Below, in pieces: positions 44,315-54,162 of a DNA stretch of 64,000 nucleotides. The notes under the pieces were generated by a model that saw only the letters and a list, made by a program, of their open reading frames with translations, made no database searches and was not told the DNA's origin. The position numbers and the translations under genes are program-made. The DNA comes from UBA4742 sp963773335. GTDB lineage: Bacteria; Actinomycetota; Acidimicrobiia; Acidimicrobiales; Acidimicrobilacustridaceae. Every line of letters begins with the position of its first letter. Within the stretch, counting starts at the first letter, position 1. The DNA is taken from contig CAVZAT010000004.1 of the NCBI GenBank assembly GCA_963773335.1, positions 1,178,001 through 1,242,000 of the forward strand, read 5' to 3'.

Positions 44315-45079
44315 TCAGGTCGGGTTTCCGTGACGTCCGGCCCCCGAGGCGAACCGACTGGCGCCGGCCAGGGCGTCGCCCGACGCCAACGAGTCCAGTG
44401 CCAGTTCGGTCTCGCGGGCCATGGCCCGGTCCAGATCGGTTCCCCACTGCTCGTAGGACGAGCGGCGGTCGTTGCGCAGGCACACCTGGGGCAACCCCGC
44501 CAGCTGCTGGGCCAGTTCGATCGCCACGCGCCGAGCCTGACCAGGCTCGGTCAGGCGGTTGGCCAGGCCCATGGCCGCCGCCTCGTCGCCGCTGACCCCT
44601 CGCCCGGTCAGGATCAGGTCCAGCGCGTGGCTGTGGCCGATGAGTCGCGGCAGCCGAACCGTTCCCCCGTCGACCAGCGGCACCCCCCAGCGACGGCAGT
44701 ACACGCCGAACACCGCATCGCGCGCCGCCACCCGCAGATCGCACCACACGGCCAGCTCGAGACCTCCCGCCACCGCATGGCCTTCCACCGCGGCGATCAC
44801 AGGCTTGTCCAGCAGCAACCGGGTGGGGCCCATGGGGCCATCGCCGTCGGTGGCCACCCGGTTGCCCCGGCCCTCGGCGATGCCCTTGAGGTCGGCGCCG
44901 GCGCAGAAGGTCCCCCCGGCTCCGGTGAGCACCGCCACCGAGCGATCGGGGTCGGCCCCGAAGTCGCGGAAGGCGGCCACGAGCTCCTCCGCCGTCGGTC
45001 GATCGACCGCGTTGCGCACCTCGGGGCGGTCGATGGTGATGACCACCACGGGTCCCTGGGTCTCGACGTGGACGGCCAT
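44315..45079 (-). CDS. enoyl-CoA hydratase/crotonase family protein
   Basis: 254 residues of crotonase fold: ITIDRPEVRNAVD, GTFCAGADLKGIAEG (oxyanion hole) and GHAVAGGLELAVWCDLRVA. The region usually bearing the first catalytic Glu reads RRWGVPLVDGGTVRLP, so it lacks the classic hydratase acid/base pair and belongs to a divergent group whose reaction may differ. ATG 45077-45079. It follows the kinase-like gene by one base and so is likely transcribed with it. Specific substrate unknown. Confidence 0.85.
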   Translation of the reverse strand: MAVHVETQGPVVVITIDRPEVRNAVDRPTAEELVAAFRDFGADPDRSVAVLTGAGGTFCAGADLKGIAEGRGNRVATDGDGPMGPTRLLLDKPVIAAVEGHAVAGGLELAVWCDLRVAARDAVFGVYCRRWGVPLVDGGTVRLPRLIGHSHALDLILTGRGVSGDEAAAMGLANRLTEPGQARRVAIELAQQLAGLPQVCLRNDRRSSYEQWGTDLDRAMARETELALDSLASGDALAGASRFASGAGRHGNPT

Positions 45080-45080
45080 G

Positions 45081-45500
45081 TCAGCGCTGCCTCTCTCGAT
45101 CGTTGAGTCGCAGGGTGGCCGTGGCCACGGTGTGGCCGTCGAACTCCTGCATGTCGAGGTGCTCAGCGAGCGACCCCACGATGGCCAGTCCCCGTCCGCG
45201 AGGCGACAGCGGATCGGCCATGGCCGGGATGGGCACCGGCTGGTTGCGTCGGGACGGGTTGCGCACCACGACGGTGAGGCGGCCGTCGTGCACCACCAGG
45301 TGGACGTCGACCTCATCGCCCGGACGGGAAGCCTCCACCGCGTTGGCCACCAGCTCGCTCACCACCACCTGCACCGACGCCAGGTCGGGCTCGTCCACGG
45401 GACGGGGCGCCAGCCAGGCGGTGACCGTACGCCGGAGCCCGGGGAGCGATCCGACCTCGGCGGCCACGGTGAGGTCCAGATCGGCCCGCACCGCCTTCAC
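45081..45500 (-). CDS. HATPase_c anti-sigma-type serine kinase (RsbW/SpoIIAB-like)
   Basis: 139 residues. A Bergerat-type ATP-binding domain with N-box VVVSELVANAVEASRPGD and G-box PRGRGLAIVGSLAEHL. Such short proteins bind and inhibit sigma factors and phosphorylate a STAS antagonist. The PP2C-type phosphatase gene lies upstream on the same strand with 224 bases between. No STAS gene or sigma factor gene is present in the window. First gene of a pair with the crotonase gene. Confidence 0.85.
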   Translation of the reverse strand: MKAVRADLDLTVAAEVGSLPGLRRTVTAWLAPRPVDEPDLASVQVVVSELVANAVEASRPGDEVDVHLVVHDGRLTVVVRNPSRRNQPVPIPAMADPLSPRGRGLAIVGSLAEHLDMQEFDGHTVATATLRLNDRERQR

Positions 45501-45724
45501 CGATGACCTCGGGCACGCCGCACCTGGGTCATCTCCCCTTCGCCCTCGGGTCGTTCACCGTCACCTCCGCACTCTGCCCGGTGCCCTCCACACCGGGCCA
45601 CGGCCGATCGGCTCAGCCCGATCGTGTCGACTCGGTGCACACTAGGCGCGTGGCGTCTGGCATTCGGGCACGAGTGCCATGGCGGGCAGGAGGCCGGCGC
45701 GCCAGCGCCTCGGCGGCCACCGCC

Positions 45725-48266
45725 TCAGCCCGACGACGGCGGTGCCGGGTCGCCGAGCGGGTTGCGGCGCAGGGCCAAGATGCACACATCATCCTCACGG
45801 GTGAGCCCGGCGCGGACCGATTCGGTCAGCGCGTCGCACAGGGGCCCGAGCGCGTCCCAGTCGTCGGCCTGGAGGCGGGCCATGACCTCGTGGATGCCGT
45901 CGTCGATGAGGTGGCCCCGCCGCTCGACCAGCCCGTCGGTGTAGAGCAGCACGAAGGCGTCGGGCTCGAGGCGCATCTCACAGCTCGGGTAGGCGTCGAT
46001 GAGCCGGGTACCCAGCGGCGGGCCACCGGTGGCCTCGACCTCGCGCACCCACCGACGCGGGCCTCGGGTCACGGGTCCGCACGCCAGGGGCAGCGGGTGG
46101 CCGGCGCGTGCCCAGCGCAGGTGGCCGGAGGTCGGGTCGTAGATGGCGTAGATGGCCGTGGCCAGCTCGTTCGTGGGTGACTCGGCCAGCAACTGGTCCA
46201 GCCGCGACAGCACCTGGGCAGGATCCGCGGCGGGCATCGACGCGGAGGCGTCGTAGGCGTAGGCCCGCAGAGCCAGCCGGCACTGAGCCATGAGCGCGGC
46301 GGCGTCGAGGCCGTGGCCGGTGACGTCGCCGATGGACAGGCCGATCCGACCGTCGGGGAGGCGGAAGGCGTCGTACCAGTCGCCGCCCAGATCGGCCCGC
46401 TCGTCCACCGGGTTGTAGCACGTGGCGATCTGGAACCCGGCCGCGTCAGGCAGCGTCCGCGGTAGCAGGGCCTGCTGGAGGCGCTCCACGATGCGGTGCT
46501 CGACGGCCAACTCGATGGTGGCCTCCCGCAGGCGTCGGCTGGCTTCGCGCTCGTGGGTGACGTCGCGCGAGCAGATGAGCAGCCCGTCGCCGAAGCGGAG
46601 GGCCTGCAGGTCGAAGTAGCCGATCCGCTCCTCACCGTCCACGGTCATCGTCTGGGCCACCTCGTGGCCGATGAAGGCATCACCCGACTCGACGGCGCGG
46701 ATGTAGGACTCGAACAGGTCGCCGCCGGCCATCTCCGGCCACAGCTCGAGCATGGTCGCGCCCACGAGCTGGTCGCGGGTCCGCCCGCCCAGGTCGTGCA
46801 CCACCGGGTTCAGGTACTCGATGCGGAAGTCGACGACGCGGCCGGTGTCGTCGCGGATGGCGGAGTCGATGGCCACCGAGTCGCGCATGATGTCGAGCGC
46901 GGAACGGAATCGATCCTGCGCTTGGCGAGCCTCCAGGTCGCGGATCTGCGCCTGGGTCCGGTTGCGCTCGGTGATGTCCACCAGCGTGGCACCCACTCCG
47001 CGCAGCGAGCCGTCGGGCCGGCGAACCGGGAAGTAGTTGACCAGCCAGTCACGAGGTCGTGCCTGGTTCGGTCCCCCGCTCAGCTCCAGTCCCAGGACGG
47101 GAGTCTGGGTGTCGAGCACCCGTTGCAGCAGCGGCTCGATGAGCTCGCCGAGCTCAACCGATACCTCGCGGGGCCGCCGGCCCAGGTGCTGGTCGGCCGG
47201 CATCCCGTTCGCGGCAGCCATGGTCTCGTTCACCAACTGGAAGCGGAGTCGGGCGTCCACGAGGGCGAAGCCGACGGGCGAGCCGGTCAGGAAGCTGTCG
47301 AGCAAGCGGGCCAGGCCGGCCAGTTGGCTCTCGGCCGTGAGCCGTGCATCGACGTCCGCGAACGACGCCACCAGCTCGTCCACTCGGTCGCCCTCGCCGA
47401 CGACCGGGACGAAGTCAGCCCGCACGTGGCGCCATGTCTGGCTCGGGGCGTGCCAGAGGCGCAGCGTGGCGCTCACCGGCCCCGGAGCCGACTGGCGAGA
47501 CCGGATCAGCTCCTCGGTCGGGACCCGCTCATGAGGGTGCACCGCTTCGAGCCATCCCTGTCCGGCGGCGACCTCGGGGGCCTGGCCGGTGAAGGCGGCC
47601 CAGCCGGTCACCGCCGACGCCATGGTGGCGTCGGGTTCCAGGCGGGCCACGATGGATGCCGGCACGTCGGCGGCCAGGCGGTGCCACTCCTCCTCCGTGG
47701 TGGCCGGGGTCGAGTCCCCGTCGCCGACCTCGGAGGCGGTCACGCCGTCGACGCCCGAGGCCGGCGCCAGCGAGCCGATGGCCAATGCAGCGATGGCCGC
47801 CAGCGCAAGCAGGAACGAGCGTTGGCCAGGGTCGAAGACATGGTCGGTGTCGAAGACCAGGCCGACCACGGCATCCACCGGCGTGGCGGCACCGATCGGC
47901 AGCCAGCATCCCGCCGAGATGGCGGTGTCGATCTCGGCCAGCACCGGGTAGGCCGCCGCCAACGCGGCTCGGTCCTCGACCCAGATGGGCTCCGCGTGAG
48001 CGAAGGCGTCGGCCAGCGGGAAGGTGGCCCGGGCCGGCGACGGATACGCGGCCCGCGGCGGTGTCGGGGTAGCCGTGGTCGACGATGAGATGGATCAGCC
48101 CGGTGTCGGGGTCACGCAGGCCGACCGCGCCGCCGCTCGTACCCAGCTCCGCGCCGGCCGCCTCCAGCACCAGGTCGGCCACCTCCGCCGCGGTGGACCG
48201 GGTGGCGGCCGACACACTGAGCGCGGCCAGCCGGGCCAGCCGAGCGGCGGTCAGTTCCTGGGGCAC
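45725..48266 (-). CDS. GAF-PAS-PAS-PAS-SpoIIE phosphatase (RsbU-like), frameshifted
   Basis: About 846 residues. Domain order: GAF (1 to about 175), three PAS-like domains (about 200-590, with DITERNRTQAQIRDLEARQ marking a PAS/PAC end), then a PP2C/SpoIIE phosphatase with LGGDWYDAF, SIGDVTGHGLDAAALMAQ, LLYTDGLVER and TREDDVCILALRR, covering the metal-binding Asp residues. The first 80 residues are in another frame; one extra base near 48027-48040 restores the GAF domain. GTG start near 48266 is the only frame-matched choice. It would dephosphorylate an anti-anti-sigma protein in response to ligand or redox input; partner inferred. Confidence 0.88.
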
Positions 48267-48356
48267 CAGCGATTCATCCCCGAATGGTTGCGCGATGAGG
48301 ACGGGAGCATAACCCTCGGCACCGGGCCGACCGCTCGGCGACCAGACCGCGGCAGT

Positions 48357-48635
48357 TCAGTCGAGGTGGGTGTCGTCGGGCTGATCGTCGAGCTCGAGCA
48401 GGTCGGCTGACGCGGCCAGGGCCACCGCCACCCCGGCCGCCTTCTGGTACATGGCCTCCAGGTAGTGGGTGGCCGAGTTGCTGTGGATGCCCAACGGTGG
48501 TGGACCGAGCGATGCCACCACCGCGGCCGGGTCCTCGGCCGGGACGACCACGTGATCGAACCCGATGGCGTTGGCGTTGCCCCAGAACCGCTGGGCGGAT
48601 CGAGGGTTGTTGGCCGGTCGGCGGCGACGGCTCAT
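48357..48635 (-). CDS. small hypothetical protein coupled to SNF2 helicase
   Basis: 92 residues, start Arg-rich (MSRRRRPANNPRSAQRF), then AIGFDHVVVPAEDPAAVVASLGPPPLG and THYLEAMYQKAAGVAVALAASADLLE. No family recognised. Its ATG overlaps the stop of the helicase gene by four bases, strongly suggesting coexpression and a shared function. The region up to the phosphatase gene (48267-48356) holds no further gene. Confidence 0.7.
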   Translation of the reverse strand: MSRRRRPANNPRSAQRFWGNANAIGFDHVVVPAEDPAAVVASLGPPPLGIHSNSATHYLEAMYQKAAGVAVALAASADLLELDDQPDDTHLD

Positions 48636-51600
48636 GCCGCGCTCCCGTCGGCTTCGGTCGACTCCTGCGCGTCATCGCCACTGGTGGTGGAGGGATCGTC
48701 CATGACCACCATCTCGTCGCTCAGGCCCAGCGCCTGGCGCAGCTGGGCGGCGTCCAGATCGGCGATGGAGCTGCTCTTGGGCAGGACCAGATCTGCGATC
48801 TGGCGCTTGCCGGCCACCACCTCCTCGACTCGTTCGTCCACCGTGCCGGGGCAGACCAGGCGGTGGCAGACGACGGTCTTGGTCTGGCCGATGCGCCACG
48901 CCCGGTCCCGGGCCTGGTCCTCGACGGCGGGGTTCCACCAGCGGTCGTAGAGCACGACATGGCTGGCCGAAGTCAGGTTCAGACCGGTGCCTCCGGCCTT
49001 GAGCGACAGCACCAGCGCCCCGGGACCGGTCCCGGCCTGGAACTGCTCGATCATGCGGTCACGGGCCCCCCGTGACAATCCGCCGTGGTAGCACTCGATG
49101 CTCAGCCCGGTGCGATCGGAGAGGTGTTCGGCCAGGCGCTGACCCCACGTGGCGAAGTGGGTGAAGATCAAGATCCGCTCCCCGGCCTCGAAGACCGCCT
49201 CCACGATCTCCTCGAGCCGGCTCAGCTTGCCCGAGCGGTCCGACAGGGGCTGATCGTCGGTGCGGTAGGCGGCCGGGTGGTTGCAGATCTGCTTGAGGTG
49301 GGTGATGGCCGCCAGCACCTGGCCCTTCTTGGCTGCACCTTCGGCCTGCCCGGCGCCCAGCACCAGCTCGTCGAGCACGGCCTGGTACAGCCCGATCTGC
49401 TCGGCGGTCATGGAGCAGTGATCGAGCTGGTCGATGCGCTCGGGCAGCTCGGCGGCGATGGCCGGCTCGGACTTGGTGCGGCGGAACACCAGCAACCCGT
49501 TGAGCGCCCGCAGTGCGGACTCGCCACGGTCGGCGTCGGCCCCCGCCTCGCGGTCGGCCGAGAGGTTGGCGATGAACGGCGCCCGGCCCCCGACCAGCCC
49601 CGGGTTGGTGAAGTCCAGGATGGCCCACAGGTCGCCCAAGCCGTTCTCGATCGGCGTGCCGGTCAGCGCGATGCGGCTGCGGGCGTCGATGCGGCGCAGC
49701 TGCTGGGCGGTCTCGCTGGTGGGGTTCTTGATGACCTGCGCCTCGTCGAGCACCATGCGGGCCCAGGTGAGCTCGGCCAGCGCCTCGATGTCGCGCACGG
49801 CCGTGCCGTAGGTGGTGAGCACCAGGTCGGCGCCGGCCACACTGCGGGCCAGCTCGTCCACCGACGCCCGTGAGGCCCCGTGGTGCACGACCACCGACAG
49901 CTCGGGCGTGAAGCGTCTGGCCTCGGCGGCCCAGTTGCCCACCACCGCAGGCGGGGCCACGACCAGAGTGGGGCCCGAGTCGCGCTGGGCCAGCAGGTGC
50001 GCCAACAGCGTCGGGGTCTTGCCCAGGCCCATGTCCAGGGCCAGACAGCCACCCAGCCCGGCCTTGTCCAGGAAATCGAGCCAGGCCAGGGCGTCGGCCT
50101 GGTACGAGCGAAGCTCGCCCACGAAGCCATCGGGGGCGTCCATGGGTTCGCGGGCCACCCGTTCGGCCTGGGACAGCAGATCGGCGGCCCAGCTCGACCC
50201 GGCGATGGTCAACCCGCCCGAGAGCGGGTTGCCCTCCAGTCCGAGGGCATGGCGCAGCAGCTCGGCCCCCGACATGCGGGTGGTGGACTGCCGCTCGGCC
50301 AGAGCCTCGGCCGCCGCGGCCAGGTCGGCGTGATCGACCTCGACCCAGTGGCCATGAGACCGCACCAGCGGCCGGGCCTCGGCGGCCAGGCGGGTGATCT
50401 CGGCCGCGTCGAGCTCGACGTCATCGAACAGGACCGACCAGCGCACGTCGGCCAACTGGTGCGCGCCGACCACCGACGGGGTGGACGAGTCCGCCTCGAG
50501 GCGCAGGGTGGGCTTGGCCCGCCGCGTGGCCAGTACGGGCACCCGGACGTCGAAGCCGGCCGCGGCCAGGCGCCGGCCCAGACCCGACATGAGCTCCCAG
50601 GCCTCGTCCTGGCTGAGGACGACCTCGCCCCGGCGATGGCCGCCCGGCCGCAGCAGTGCCGGCAGCAGCCGCTCCAGCCGGGCCGTCTCGGTCTCGACGT
50701 GGCGGCGCTTGTCGGTGGGGGCGGTGACCAGAGCCCGGTCGAGGGGCACGGGCTGGCGCTCGATCCCGTCGACCGAGACGGTGAGCTGCCAGGCGTTGCC
50801 CTCGTCGGGTGGCTCGAGTTGCACGACCAGCTGGATGACCGCGGCCTGGGTCACGGGCTTGGCCCATCGCTCGAGGCGGTGGGTCAGCTCGGCCGCCACC
50901 CGCTTGGAGGCTCGGAAGCGGCTGCCGTCGAAGCGGGACAGGAAGGCCTCGGACATCTCTGCCGCGCTGGTGGGCGCGGGCGGGGGCGCGGGCAACGACA
51001 ACCGCTCGGCTCCTTCACGGCAGATGGCGTCCACGAAGGCACTCAGCACGGCCCGGGTGAAGGCTCGGGCCTCGGGATGGCCGTCGAGGGCGGTGACCGT
51101 CCCCGGCAGCTGGTCGACCAGCACCCCCAGCCGCTTCGCGTCGATGAGGGCGGGTACCCACGACACCGCCGCCTCGACCGGTTCGTTGGCTGCTCCCTTG
51201 CCTCCGGAAGCGCTGCGGTAGCTGAGCTGGGGCACCATGCGGCCCTGGGCCACCAGCTCGACGGCCCAGCTGGCCAGCTCGGCCATCCAGCGCACGCTGG
51301 CCCCCAGGTCGGCGGCGTCCTCCTCGGCCGAGACGTGGGCCAGCCAACCCAGGACGTTGCGCAGCGGGGCCACCAGGGCCGGGGCCTTCTCCGCCCCGGG
51401 GACGGGAACCCCGACGTGGGTCTCCCAGCCGCCCGAGGGTGCCTCGGCCTCGGCCAACCAGGCCCGCAGCTCGTCGAGGCCGACCGGTTTGCCGGTGGGG
51501 CCACCCACCCAGACCACCAGCTGCCCGCCGGCCCAGGTGGCCTGGAGGCGGGGTGGCTCGGTGCCCAGCTCGAGCTCGGGGCTCAGCGGAGCGCCGGTCA

Positions 51601-51880
51601 GTCGGGCCAGGGCCACGCTGAGGCGGTCGCGCTCGGCCTCGAAGTCGGCCACCACCTGCAGGCGCTCGGGACCCGACATGCGCCGGACCTTGGCCAGCTC
51701 GTCCTCGGTGTCGTCGAGCAGGTGTTCGAGCGCGGCCTGCCAACGCTGCGGAGCTGCCTCCAACTGGGCGCGCTCGTCAGGAGTGGCCTCGCCCGAGGCG
51801 TCGGCGGTGACCAATGCCTCGAAGTATTCGGAACGGTCCGGGCCCAGCGGCGTTGCCGGGCCTACCAGCTGCTGACTCAC
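48632..51880 (-). CDS. SNF2-family DEAD/DEAH-box helicase
   Basis: 1082 residues. The N-terminal 560 residues are the SNF2-associated domain common in actinobacterial and bacterial members (TTRMSGAELLRHALGLEG near its end). The helicase core follows: ELRSYQADALAWLDFL, Walker A LDMGLGKTPT, DEAQVIKN, TGTPIENGLGDLWAILDF, CNHPAAY, ILIFTHFATWGQRLAEHL, GGTGLNLTSASHV and DRAWRIGQTKTV. Bacterial SNF2 proteins translocate on DNA and may act in repair or transcription. GTG start at 51878-51880 with GGAGGAAG before it. Intact and full length. Confidence 0.93.
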   Translation of the reverse strand: MSQQLVGPATPLGPDRSEYFEALVTADASGEATPDERAQLEAAPQRWQAALEHLLDDTEDELAKVRRMSGPERLQVVADFEAERDRLSVALARLTGAPLSPELELGTEPPRLQATWAGGQLVVWVGGPTGKPVGLDELRAWLAEAEAPSGGWETHVGVPVPGAEKAPALVAPLRNVLGWLAHVSAEEDAADLGASVRWMAELASWAVELVAQGRMVPQLSYRSASGGKGAANEPVEAAVSWVPALIDAKRLGVLVDQLPGTVTALDGHPEARAFTRAVLSAFVDAICREGAERLSLPAPPPAPTSAAEMSEAFLSRFDGSRFRASKRVAAELTHRLERWAKPVTQAAVIQLVVQLEPPDEGNAWQLTVSVDGIERQPVPLDRALVTAPTDKRRHVETETARLERLLPALLRPGGHRRGEVVLSQDEAWELMSGLGRRLAAAGFDVRVPVLATRRAKPTLRLEADSSTPSVVGAHQLADVRWSVLFDDVELDAAEITRLAAEARPLVRSHGHWVEVDHADLAAAAEALAERQSTTRMSGAELLRHALGLEGNPLSGGLTIAGSSWAADLLSQAERVAREPMDAPDGFVGELRSYQADALAWLDFLDKAGLGGCLALDMGLGKTPTLLAHLLAQRDSGPTLVVAPPAVVGNWAAEARRFTPELSVVVHHGASRASVDELARSVAGADLVLTTYGTAVRDIEALAELTWARMVLDEAQVIKNPTSETAQQLRRIDARSRIALTGTPIENGLGDLWAILDFTNPGLVGGRAPFIANLSADREAGADADRGESALRALNGLLVFRRTKSEPAIAAELPERIDQLDHCSMTAEQIGLYQAVLDELVLGAGQAEGAAKKGQVLAAITHLKQICNHPAAYRTDDQPLSDRSGKLSRLEEIVEAVFEAGERILIFTHFATWGQRLAEHLSDRTGLSIECYHGGLSRGARDRMIEQFQAGTGPGALVLSLKAGGTGLNLTSASHVVLYDRWWNPAVEDQARDRAWRIGQTKTVVCHRLVCPGTVDERVEEVVAGKRQIADLVLPKSSSIADLDAAQLRQALGLSDEMVVMDDPSTTSGDDAQESTEADGSAA

Positions 51881-52007
51881 ACTTCCTCCGCCGGATCATC
51901 GACCACGTCGGGACAATCCAGGTACCTGCACTCTACCCGCTCCCGACCCCGGTTCCGCACATCGGGGTCCGATGGCTCACCCAGGCGTGGTGGCCACCTA
52001 CCTGGGT

Positions 52008-52160
52008 TCAGGTCGAGCAGAGGGCCTCGACGATGCGGGCCTGGAAGGCCTGGCTGGCGGCGTCGGTCCAGGTGCAGACGTGGGTACCGCCGTCCCTTCT
52101 CGCTGGGACGCATCGGAAGGTAGCGCCCGCAAGGTGGACCGTCCTAGGGTTCGGGGCCAT
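52008..52160 (-). CDS. possible small protein upstream of the SNF2 gene
   Basis: A 50-codon minus-strand frame with strongly G/C-biased third positions in its last 30 codons (THVCTWTDAASQAFQARIVE, two Cys). It starts at a CCATGG overlapping the opposite start and ends TGA, 127 bases upstream of the helicase start. The first half lacks codon bias, so it may be a frameshifted end of a longer gene. No family recognised. The remaining bases 51881-52007 show nothing further. Confidence 0.3.
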   Translation of the reverse strand: MAPNPRTVHLAGATFRCVPARRDGGTHVCTWTDAASQAFQARIVEALCST

Positions 52161-52860
52161 GGCTGATGCCGGCGAGACGCAGGACCCCGCCGGCCTGGAG
52201 CGGTTGCGAACCACCCGACTGGGCCTGCAGGCGGTGGCCGAGCAGGTGCTGGCCCCGGCGCTCTATGCCGCCACCGGCCACATCGGCCTGCGCGCCACCA
52301 TCGACGGCTTCGGCACCCCCTGGTTCGACGATGCCGGTGCGCGCCGGCGTGTCCGGATCGAGGGTCTGGACCTGGTGGTCGAGCGCGACGACGACCTGCA
52401 CCGGACGCCGCTCACCAGCGTGGCCGTGGCCGCCGACCGGGTCGGTGTGAAACCGGGCGTCCCGGCCGGGTTGTACCCGCCGGCCACACCGCTGACTCCC
52501 GGGTCGCCCCTCGACCTCGACCCGGCCGCGGCCGGTCGCCTGGCCGGCTTCTACGCCGCGGTGGACCAGGCCCTGGTCGCGTTCGGGCACGAGCAGCCGG
52601 ACGACCCGGGTCCCGCCCAGCTGTGGCCCGAGCACTTCGACCTGGCCCTCCCGGTAAACCAGGTCAACTACGGGGGCTCGCCGGGCGACGCGGACCATCC
52701 GGAGCCCTACCTGTACGTGGGACCGTGGTCGCCTCCGCCCGACGGTGAGTTCTGGAACGCGACCTTCGGTGCGGTCCACCTCGCCCCTGCCGACATCACC
52801 AGCGCTGACGCCCTGTCGTTCTTCCGAGAGGGGTTCAGTCGATTGGGAGGCGGCGCATGA
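52159..52860 (+). CDS. conserved hypothetical protein (233 aa)
   Basis: 233 residues without signal peptide. Conserved-looking segments are LWPEHFDLALPVNQVNYGGS, PYLYVGPWSPPP and DITSADALSFFREGFSRL. The family is known to me only as an actinobacterial hypothetical protein with a WPEHFD segment. ATG at 52159. Its stop overlaps the opposing small gene by 26 bases. Confidence 0.75.
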   Translation: MADAGETQDPAGLERLRTTRLGLQAVAEQVLAPALYAATGHIGLRATIDGFGTPWFDDAGARRRVRIEGLDLVVERDDDLHRTPLTSVAVAADRVGVKPGVPAGLYPPATPLTPGSPLDLDPAAAGRLAGFYAAVDQALVAFGHEQPDDPGPAQLWPEHFDLALPVNQVNYGGSPGDADHPEPYLYVGPWSPPPDGEFWNATFGAVHLAPADITSADALSFFREGFSRLGGGA

Positions 52861-53086
52861 GCTCCGCCTTCTCCTCCTCGAATGCCTCGAAGTCGATCAG
52901 CTTGGCGTCGAAGCGGCGGTGGAGATCCTCGACGCGGTGGAGCAGCTCGGCCGGCGAGAGCGCCTCATCGGGCGATTCCGGCATCGAGGTGATCTCGTCG
53001 GGCGTGGCCGCGTTCTCATCGACGTTGCCCTGGCGCTTCTCACGCTTGAGCGCGGCCCGCGCCTTCTTGGCCCGGTCGCGTTGCAT
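52835..53086 (-). CDS. small charged hypothetical protein
   Basis: 83 residues from ATG 53086, mostly helical and charged (MQRDRAKKARAALKREKRQG, then DLHRRFDAKLIDFEAFEEEK). The reading frame continues upstream as ATNRTSFDK, which looks like the true family N-terminus; a purine-rich GGGAGAAG lies at correct spacing before ATC at that point. Either an ATC start or a base error at the start codon is likely, so the protein may be about 93 residues. It overlaps the end of the opposing gene. The 190 bases between 53087 and 53276 hold only this possible extension. Confidence 0.6.
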   Translation of the reverse strand: MQRDRAKKARAALKREKRQGNVDENAATPDEITSMPESPDEALSPAELLHRVEDLHRRFDAKLIDFEAFEEEKAELMRRLPID

Positions 53087-53276
53087 CTTGTCGAAGCTGG
53101 TTCGATTCGTGGCGATGACGTTCTTCTCCCGATCGGCAGGCGGCGCTCCGGCTCTGGAGTAGCGGCGCCGCTCGGTCCGGGGTCTGTCGTCCCTGGACCG
53201 CTCTTGAGGTCTCGGTGCATCCTACCGACCGCCGGCGCGAACCCCCAGCCAGCCCTGGCGCAGCCCTGACACGGCG

Positions 53277-54162
53277 TCAGATTCGCTCGAGCTGATGCCC
53301 GTCGAACAGGGGCTGGATCTGGTTGTCGGCCACGTCGGCCGCCATCTCCGCGTCGGTCGGGGTGGGATGGTCGGCCATCTCGTCGGCGGTGGCCAGTGTG
53401 TGGGCCAGCAGATCGGCGTCGCTGGAGGTGTTCAGGAACAGGTCGGTCTGGGCCAATACCCATCGGATCGAACGAGCGGCCGCGGCTGGATCGGCCAGCG
53501 GCTCGTACCAGCTGTGGCTGGGGGTCCGGCCCTCCGGCCAACGACGCCGGGCCAGGGACTTGATGGTCTGCACCGCCACCCCGCGATCGCGAGCCAGGTC
53601 GCGCAGCGCCTCGACTTCGCCTCGGTAGGTGGGATCGCTCAGCAGCACCCAGTTGTAGGGCAACAACACCGAATCGAAGTCGAATCGCTCCAGGCTGCGG
53701 CGGTGCATGCCGGCGATGCGCAGGCCGTGACCGGTCACCCCGATGAACCGGGCCAGCCCCTCTTCCCGGGCCGCTCACCAGGGCCTGCACCGCCCCTCCG
53801 GGACCGTGGGCCGTCTCCCACTCGTCGGGCTCTACCAGGTTGTGCAGCTGGATCAGGTCGACGTGGTCGACCCCGAGGCGTTCGAGCGATCGCTCCAGGC
53901 TGGCACGGGCCCCGGCGCCCGTGCGCTGGTCGGTCTTGGTGGCCACGAAGAAGTCACCGCCGCGACCCGCCAGCCACGGGGCCAGCCGGAGCTCGGAATC
54001 GCCGTAGCTGGCCGCCGTGTCGAGGTGGTTGACGCCGAACCGGTCGAGCAGCTCCAACAGCAGATCGGCCCGCTCCTGGGACATGTGAGCCAGCGCGGCG
54101 GCGCCGAAGATCACCCGGCTGCTCTGGTGGCCGGTGCGCCCGAACGGGGCCCGGTCGATCAT
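53277..54162 (-). CDS. aldo/keto reductase family oxidoreductase, frameshifted
   Basis: About 295 residues of (beta/alpha)8 AKR fold. Catalytic tetrad: Asp and Tyr in HLDTAASYGDSEL, Lys in VATKTDQR, His in LIQLHNLVEP. The C-terminal half (RFIGVTGHGLRIAG, FDSVLLPYNWVLL) is in another frame; one extra G at about 53766-53775 explains it. Start ATG 54160-54162 overlaps the stop of the alpha/beta hydrolase gene (ATGA). An NADPH-dependent reductase of the AKR class; substrate unknown. Confidence 0.85.
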
